From Primula veris (lineage: Eukaryota; Streptophyta; Magnoliopsida; Ericales; Primulaceae), in NCBI GenBank assembly GCA_963682055.1, contig OY821749.1, positions 5,754,336 to 5,818,335 of the forward strand: a stretch of DNA of 64,000 nucleotides, given 5' to 3'. This document shows positions 57,926 to 64,000 of the stretch, piece after piece (the stretch's first letter is position 1; each line of letters begins with the position of its first letter). Both the position numbers and the translations under genes were made by a program. The notes beneath the pieces are model-generated. The model did not search any database, had not been told where the DNA came from, and saw nothing but the letters and a program-made list of their open reading frames with translations.

Positions 57926-58493
57926 TGTAAGAACCCGGATTTTCATAGGAAAATGCCGGTGTAAAGAGAAAGTATTGTTCCACATCGGCTAGATATGTGA
58001 GTACCTATATGGTATATAAGTTAAGAAAACCCTCATTACTATCACCAAGGCCTTTTAAAGTCGTGCGGTCCGAGAAGCGGGGACGAAATTGGGCCCAAGC
58101 GGACAGTATTGGTGGTAGTAAGTAGATGGTGGCGGTCCGGTCGGAGGACCGGGTCGTTACAATTGGTATCAGATTCGCTATCTAGCCGATGGTGTGTGAA
58201 CCATCCCCGAAAGGACGGCATGCCCGGCGAGGACGTCGTGCCTGAAGGGGGAAGAGTGTAAGAACCCGGATTTTTGTAGGAAAAATGCCGGTGTAAAAAG
58301 AAAGTATTGTCCCACATCGGCTAGATATGTGAGTAACTATATGGTATATAAGTTAAGGAAACCCGCCTAACTATCACCAAGGCATTTTAAAGTCGTGTGG
58401 CCCGAGAAGCGAGGACGAAATCGGGCCAAAGCGGACAATATTGGTGGTAGTAAGCAGATGGTGGTGGTCTGGTCGGAGGACCGGGTCATTACA
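57926..58493 (+). mobile_element. TRIM (terminal-repeat retrotransposon in miniature)
   Basis: Two direct repeats of about 236 bp (57926-58161 and 58257-58493) begin TGTAAGAACCCGGATTTT and end in TTACA. Immediately after the first lies TTGGTATCAGA, a Met-tRNA primer-binding site; just before the second lies GAAGGGGGAAGAG, a polypurine tract. Only 95 bp separate the LTRs, so no protein can be encoded. The LTRs are roughly 90% identical by eye. The flanks GATTT and TTACC do not form a duplication. Confidence 0.88.
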
Positions 58494-58659
58494 TTACCGG
58501 TAAAGGTGTTACCGGTCACGTTACTGGTCGCGGCATGGCTGATTTAGTTTTTAAGTTAAATTTTGGAAACATATAAATAGGAGGCTATGCCATTGTAAAC
58601 CTAGACACGTTTTTCATAACATTTTCAGCAGTTTTTCAACCCAGGGCACTTTAGAAAAG

Positions 58660-59230
58660 AGGGAGAGAGAAAAGTGAGTTTTGGTGCACAAAAACAGCAC
58701 TTTTACTTCGGTTATTGTAAGTTTGATCTTCTTACTTCCATAAATTGTCGTTTCTTTTACTCTCTCGTACTTTTCCTTGCTATTTTAAGTGATTTTAATT
58801 CAGTATAGGTGATATAACTCTAGATCTTGCATGCTTAATCATTAAATAACATTAATAAAGCAATCAAAATTAGTTGTTTTTGTTAGATCTTTCATGCAAA
58901 CGTAGTAATAACGTTTCAACGCTAGCTATTTTATGTAGATCTCGCTTGTTATCATATTTGGGGTGACTACAAACAGAAATCAAACATTAAAAATCATCGT
59001 AGTAAAGCTTTTAGTTGAGGAATCAAGCCGTTGGATTGACAATCCAACCGCTAACTCTCTCCTCATAGTTTTTAAATAGTAATCGCTTAGGTAATAGACC
59101 CTACTTAGTGACCACAACAGTTCCTCGGACGATAACCTGGGTGTCTTACCCGAGAAATACTAGACTACCCGCGTGCTCCTGCGAGGCCCTCGAGTGTGTT
59201 AAAAACTACAAGCTCGAGGGGCAGTCAGAC
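58660..59230 (+). repeat. Gypsy-like leader, copy 2
   Basis: Diverged relative of 56820-57370, in the same orientation, with GCCGTTGGATTGACAATCCA, ACGATAACCTGGGTGTCTTA and CGTGCTCCTGCGAGG. Starts about 170 bp after the TRIM. Confidence 0.55.
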
Positions 59231-59739
59231 TTGAACTTAAATATGTTCTATTTTTTGGACCTGAGCTTAATAAAAGATCAAAAAGTGGACTAGACGGTAA
59301 ATTGCCCACTAACAAAGTATATACCAAATTAAGTAAAATACATTTGAAATTATCTCACCCATTGATTTTTAACGTTAGTTAAGAAATAATCATAGCCATT
59401 TAATTAATTGTATACAATTTTTGTAAAGATTGTTTGTTTTCTCATTTGGAATTATAACATTTGTTTGAGTTTTATTTGAATTATGTTTACTCTTGCATAT
59501 TCAGACGTATTTAATGTGAAACCGCGATAATCCGAAACCCAACCCATAATCGAAAAGAAACATTCAACCGGTAAGTCAACCCGAAACCGGACCGGAACGT
59601 TGGTCGAGTCGGGTTTAGGCTTGAATATTATATTGGTCAGGTCTAAGTTCATTTTTTTCAACTCATTTCAAAATGATCTAGACTAGGGTTTGACAAATAC
59701 CGTTAGAACTCACACCGTGAACACTCCTCCCGTCAACTA

Positions 59740-60225
59740 GTTAGGTCCACATACGCATAGCTCAACTTTAATTTTAAAAACAACAAGGGTAAATTTTGGA
59801 CTGTTATCTTATCTACATGTTAATTAATAATGGGTCCGTAAAAAGAATTGTTCCGTTCCAACGACAGCCAATAACAGTGCGACACGTGTTGAGCCCCGCG
59901 GTGTGCGCGATGCACTGGATTGCGGCATCATATTTCCTGAAATTCCAGCGTTGCCCAATAGTTTAAAAAATTATTATTTCAGTCCCTGTAGTTCAAATCT
60001 AATTATAAAAGGCTATATAATTCACAATTTTGATACATTAAATCAAAAAAATAAAATAGAAATAAGAAAAAGTAGGAAATTTCAAGAAAAAAAAATTCTG
60101 AAAAAAAAAAATTCAAAAAATCTAAAAAAAGAGAGACAAAACTCCGAAAAAAGAAGATAAATTTTTTAAAAATACAAAAAAAAAACCCAAAAATCTAAAT
60201 CAACAAAAATCCAAAAACGCAAAAT
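59740..60225. other. Unassigned stretch, A-rich toward the right
   Basis: Contains a GC-rich patch at 59880-59930 and then long A-rich runs (60040-60200). No gene recognised. Confidence 0.5.
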
Positions 60226-61590
60226 ATTTAAAAATAGTCTGAGTTATTTTAAAAATAGTCTAAATTATTTTAAAAATATTCTGAGTAATTTTAAAAACAG
60301 TCTCAGTCGGTTTAAGTAATTTTAAAAATATTTTTAAGTCATTTTAAAAACATTCTGAATAATTTTAAAAATAATTTGAGTAATTTGAAGTCATTTTAAA
60401 AATAGTCCAAGTTATTTTAAGTCATTTTAAAAATAGTCCAAGTTATTTTAAGTCATTTAAAAACAGTCTGACTCATTTTAAGTCATTTTAAAAATAGTCT
60501 GACTCATTTTAAATCATTTTCAAAACAGTCTGACTCATTTTAAGTCATTTTTAAAAATAGTTTGAGTCGTTTTAAGTCTTTTTAAAAACAGTTTGAGCAG
60601 TTTTAAGTTATTTTTAAAAAGTCTGACTTATTTTAAGTCATTTTAAAAACAGTTTGACTCATTTTAACTCCTTTTAAAAACAATCTAAGTAATTTTAAAT
60701 AATTTTAAGTCGTTTAAAAATTGTCTGGCTCATTTTAAGTCACTTTAAGTCATTTTAAAAAATAGTCTGACTCATTTTAAAAATATTCTGACTCATTTGA
60801 AGTCATTTTAAAAACAGTTTTAGTCATTTTAAAAACACTCTGGGTAATTTTAGAAACAGTCTGAGTAATTTTCAATCATTTTAAAAATAGTCTTAGTAAT
60901 TTTAAAAACAATATGAGTAATTTTAAAAACAGTCTGAGTTATTATAAGTTAATTTTAAAATGGTATGAGTAATTTAAAAAATAGTCTGAGTAATTTTCGG
61001 TCATTTGGAAAAAAACAGTTTGAGTAATCTTAAGTTATTTTAAAAACATTCTGAGTAAGTTTGAGTCATTTTAAAAACAGTATGAGTAATTATATATCAT
61101 TTTAAAAACGGTATGAGTAATTTAAAAACTAGTCTTAGTAATTTTAATTAATTTTAAAAACAGTATGGGTTATTTAAGTCATTTTAAAAACAGTTTGAGT
61201 AATTTTAATTTATTTTAAAAACATTCTAATTAATTTGAAAAACATCCTCAGCCATTTTAACTCATTTTAAAAACAATGTAAATAATTTTTAATTTTATAA
61301 ACAGTCTGAGTCATTCTTAATAATTTTAAAAAGAGCTTATGTCTTTAAAGATATTTTAAAAACATTGAGAGTCATTTGAAAAAAACAGTCCGAGTTATTT
61401 AAGTCATTTTAAAAACAGTCTCATTATTTTAAAAAACAGTATGCGTTATTTAAAAAAGTGATGGTAATTTTTGTTTTAAATAGTCTGATCATTTTTAAAA
61501 ATAGACTAAGTTATTAAAAACAGTTTGGAACATTTTTTAAAATAGTCTGACCTTTTTAAAAAACAATCTAAGTTATTTAAAAATTGTTTG
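60226..61590. repeat. Degenerate tandem array of a ~20-bp AT-rich unit
   Basis: Words TTTTAAAAACAGTCTGAGTA and TTTAAGTCATTTTAAAAA recur along about 1.36 kb with an approximate spacing of 20 or 40 bp, with many variants (AGTCTGACTCA, AGTTTGAG, ATTCTGAGTAA). Roughly 60 units; degenerate enough that exact count needs a repeat finder. No coding frame. Confidence 0.9.
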
Positions 61591-64000
61591 AATGTCTTTT
61601 TTATTTATTTATTACTATGCAGTTGAAGTTATTTTTTGTAATTGCGACAATAAAGTACTTCATATATTAATTTACCTAAACGTAGAAGTATACTTTTATA
61701 AGATTTTAAAACAACTGGACCACTTCTAAAAACTATCCATACTATTGGAAATTACATAATGAGTCCATCTCATTCTCCCCTGAAAACAGAATATATATAT
61801 AGAGAGAGAGTGTGAGAGAGAGGGCGGCTGTGGCTGAGATGACGGCGGTTGCAGCCGTCATCGCCACCGTCTCCGGCGAGTATACAAATCTGTCACGTAG
61901 ATATAAAGATACAAATATATATATATAGATAGATATAGATACAGAGAGAGACAGAGGACTGTGGAGGCGGAGGAATGTGGCGGAGCTCCGCCGGAGTTTC
62001 GTCGTCGACTTTGGAGGCGGTCCAAGGCAGAGGCAGGGTTCAAGACGGCGGTTGTGGCCTTAGATGGAGGTGGGAGATTCTTTTAGAGAGAGAAAAGAAA
62101 AAAGAAAATTAGAATCGGGAGGTATTTTATATTTAACGAATAACGTAACAATTTTTAATTAGTTTTAGTTATAATTGATCAATTCTAAATTAAAATTTGT
62201 AGGATAACCAATTATTAAATAATTTTATTTTTATGGACTAATGCTTAATTAATTCAAATAAAAAAGTGTGTGTCATTATCACACGATAGCTCTATATATC
62301 TATATCTTTTGTGATGTGTAATCAACATAAACACTTGCGAAGTTGTGATAGCTTTGTTGTAAAAAACCATGTTTCATGGTGTTTTTTGAATTGGTCACGA
62401 GTCCAAAAGTTTGGTCAAATTGCATGCGAAAAATCTAAAGTTTAGATTCTGTACTCAAGTGGTTTGAGTAGCTTGTGCGACAAGTTTCGAAACGGTATAT
62501 TGCATGATCTATTCGGTGAAGGTGTGTGAATGGAAATTGGCTCCGAATTTGGGAGAGGAAGTAGGAAAACAAATGGATGGGGAAGCCACCCAAATGTTTA
62601 TCTCACATCAAAGAGGAAAAATTATTTTGAATAGTTTATATACATAGTTGTAATAATGTGTAGTCTCATAGGTATGTGTAGGCAAGTGCATCACACACGC
62701 GCTCGGTCTCGGTCTTGAACACGGGCACGGTCTCGGGTCACAACTCACAGGTCCAGTTCTGGTTCCGGTTCCAAGAAAGTCTGAGAGTTTTGGATAATAA
62801 CAAAACAGTCCCAAAAATTCCAGCAAGCTTGTAACTTATGCAATTAAATGAGAATAATTGCATCATTAATTCAGCAGTTTCGAATACTGAATTAAGTGAC
62901 CATTAATTCAGCAGTTTCGAATACTGAATTAAGTGACCATTATGAAAATACTGCATTATTTTTCCCACTCTCTAAACACATTTTTACATTATGAAAATAC
63001 TACATTATTTTTCCATAGCATTTTAGAAAGAGAAAGAACCACACACCAACAGCTCGATCTTGACTCGTCGCCAGTTTCTGACGAGTCATCCGAGACGTTA
63101 TATTTTGGGATCGAAGCGCCAACGCAACCAAAAATTTTAAGTTGGTTGGGCGAATATCGATTAAGGACAGACTGTTTACAGTTGGCTCGTCTTTTTATTT
63201 CTGCCTTTTAAATACCGCAATTCAAATTCTGTAATTCATATTTTTGTCTTTTCAATTCTGCAATTTTATTTCTGTATTTTAATTTGCCGTACTTAGCTGT
63301 AATATTTATATTCTGTCTTTACCTTTCTGTAATTTATTTAAGGTACTGTTTCTATTCTGTAATTTCAATTCTGTAATTTAATTATGTAATTAGAATAGTT
63401 TTATTTCAGTCATGTAATTTCTATTTCAATCAGAACAGTCCGGCTGTTAAGTTTATACTTTCCAGTCCGGCAGTTTCTATTTATTGCAATTCAGTACATC
63501 AGATTATTAATTGATAATAATCTGAATAACGTTTGCTTTAATTTCTATTCAGTACATACATGTTGTAATCTTTAAGTTCAGTTTCAATTCTGAATTAATA
63601 AATATTACACTGGTTTTGATTATTTCTTTTTAATCATTTATTATTGTTTAATTGTTATTTCGTAAACGGAAACCAACAACCTTTGCATTACCATATCACT
63701 GCTTAATTTTCTTTGTAACTTAAAGACATTTTTTTGTTTACATAAGGAGAGAGAAAAAGAGACACCCCATATATACTGGACTTTGGTTCTATTTCTCAAT
63801 AAAATAATTTGTCTTATCATTTTCAGCTTGAAGACAGTTATAGGATTTTAATTAAGGTATGTTGGTTGTCCTACATCATTAACGATCCGTAAATTTAGCA
63901 ATTTTAAACAAAATCATCTAATTTAGTCTTTAACCCGATTCAGTTAATTCGAAACTTACTATTGCAATCATTTCTAATCTTTCATCAAGAATTTTTAAAG
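61591..64000. other. Terminal stretch without recognisable genes
   Basis: 61800-62090 is GC-rich with GGCGG/CCGCC and GAGAGA runs and short open frames lacking homology. 62690-62775 has repeated CGGTCTCGG-like words. 63220-63480 is full of TCTGTAATTT and AATTCTGTAA words, as in some LTR leaders. No LTR pair or exon could be established. Confidence 0.5.
62864..62937. repeat. Perfect 37-bp tandem duplication
   Basis: CATTAATTCAGCAGTTTCGA continues to AATTAAGTGAC and is repeated exactly once. Each unit contains AATTCAG and CTGAATT, so it can form a short hairpin. A looser repeat (ATTATGAAAATACTGCATTA and ATTATGAAAATACTACATTA) follows directly. Confidence 0.9.

Larger units (their letters stand above)
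56121..59729. mobile_element. Composite 3.6-kb stretch bounded by Mutator-like TIR ends
   Basis: The left begins AGGGGTGTTCA and the right, in reverse complement, GAGGAGTGTTCACGG. The direct repeat CCGTCAACT (CCGTCAACTAG if 11 bp is taken) flanks it at 56112-56120 and 59730-59738. The interior holds a TRIM, tandem repeats and two Gypsy-leader-like copies, so it grew by later insertions, or the two ends belong to different copies. No transposase. Confidence 0.55.

Noticed and set aside
58042..58317. 91-codon minus-strand ORF
   Set aside because: Lies across the TRIM LTRs and its primer-binding site; the TRIM explains the sequence.
61858..62043. 61-codon minus-strand ORF in a GC-rich patch
   Set aside because: Composed of CCGCC repeats and a (TA)n-derived Leu/Tyr/Ile tail; no protein-like features.

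Overview
The window is nuclear DNA of a flowering plant, most likely a eudicot. It is AT-rich, its protein-coding genes have many introns with GT..AG borders, and it holds plant LTR retrotransposons (Sirevirus and Retrofit-type Copia, Gypsy leaders, a TRIM) and many short terminal-inverted-repeat (TIR) DNA elements. There are no bacterial-style operons, rRNA, tRNA or CRISPR arrays. The species cannot be named from the sequence.

Two host genes are supported. The minus strand of about 2.9-6.4 kb carries the first two coding exons of an F-box protein gene related to Arabidopsis At5g52880; the F-box exons are not found and probably lie beyond the left edge. Its introns hold a 13-copy 38-bp minisatellite and a 1.7-kb Mutator-like element that itself contains a foldback MITE. 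The plus strand of 15.6-31.6 kb carries a complete ALWAYS EARLY (ALY / LIN-9) gene. I assembled 19 coding exons, in phase throughout, into a 1,084-residue protein with an N-terminal SANT/Myb domain and a DIRP domain, the plant counterpart of the LIN-9 subunit of the MuvB/DREAM cell-cycle regulator. At least five of its introns carry recognisable or probable TIR elements.

The right half is dominated by a three-level nest of LTR retrotransposons. Element C (plus-sense Retrofit-type Copia, decayed and truncated) has its 5' LTR split by element B (minus-sense Retrofit-type Copia, 36323-52829, 234-bp LTRs, perfect ATATT target duplication, pol heavily decayed). B is in turn split by element A (minus-sense Sirevirus, 41720-51389). 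A is very young: its 1.25-kb LTRs differ at two bases plus one homopolymer length. It has intact gag, pol interrupted by one in-frame stop, an additional 438-codon ORF between pol and the 3' LTR, duplicated polypurine tracts, and clusters of a near-palindrome (core CGATCGGTCG) in the LTRs and again, inverted, ahead of the extra ORF.

Other regions: 6.9-8.9 kb holds a partial, probably Gypsy-type retroelement (gag fragment plus LTR with 103-bp tandem repeats); 8.9-13.2 kb is AT-rich without genes; 32.6-33.2 kb is a long inverted repeat; 34.1-34.8 kb is a hAT-like element with an 8-bp duplication; 56.1-59.7 kb is a composite of TIR ends around a TRIM and two Gypsy-leader-like copies; 60.2-61.6 kb is a degenerate ~20-bp tandem array; the last 2.4 kb has no recognisable gene.
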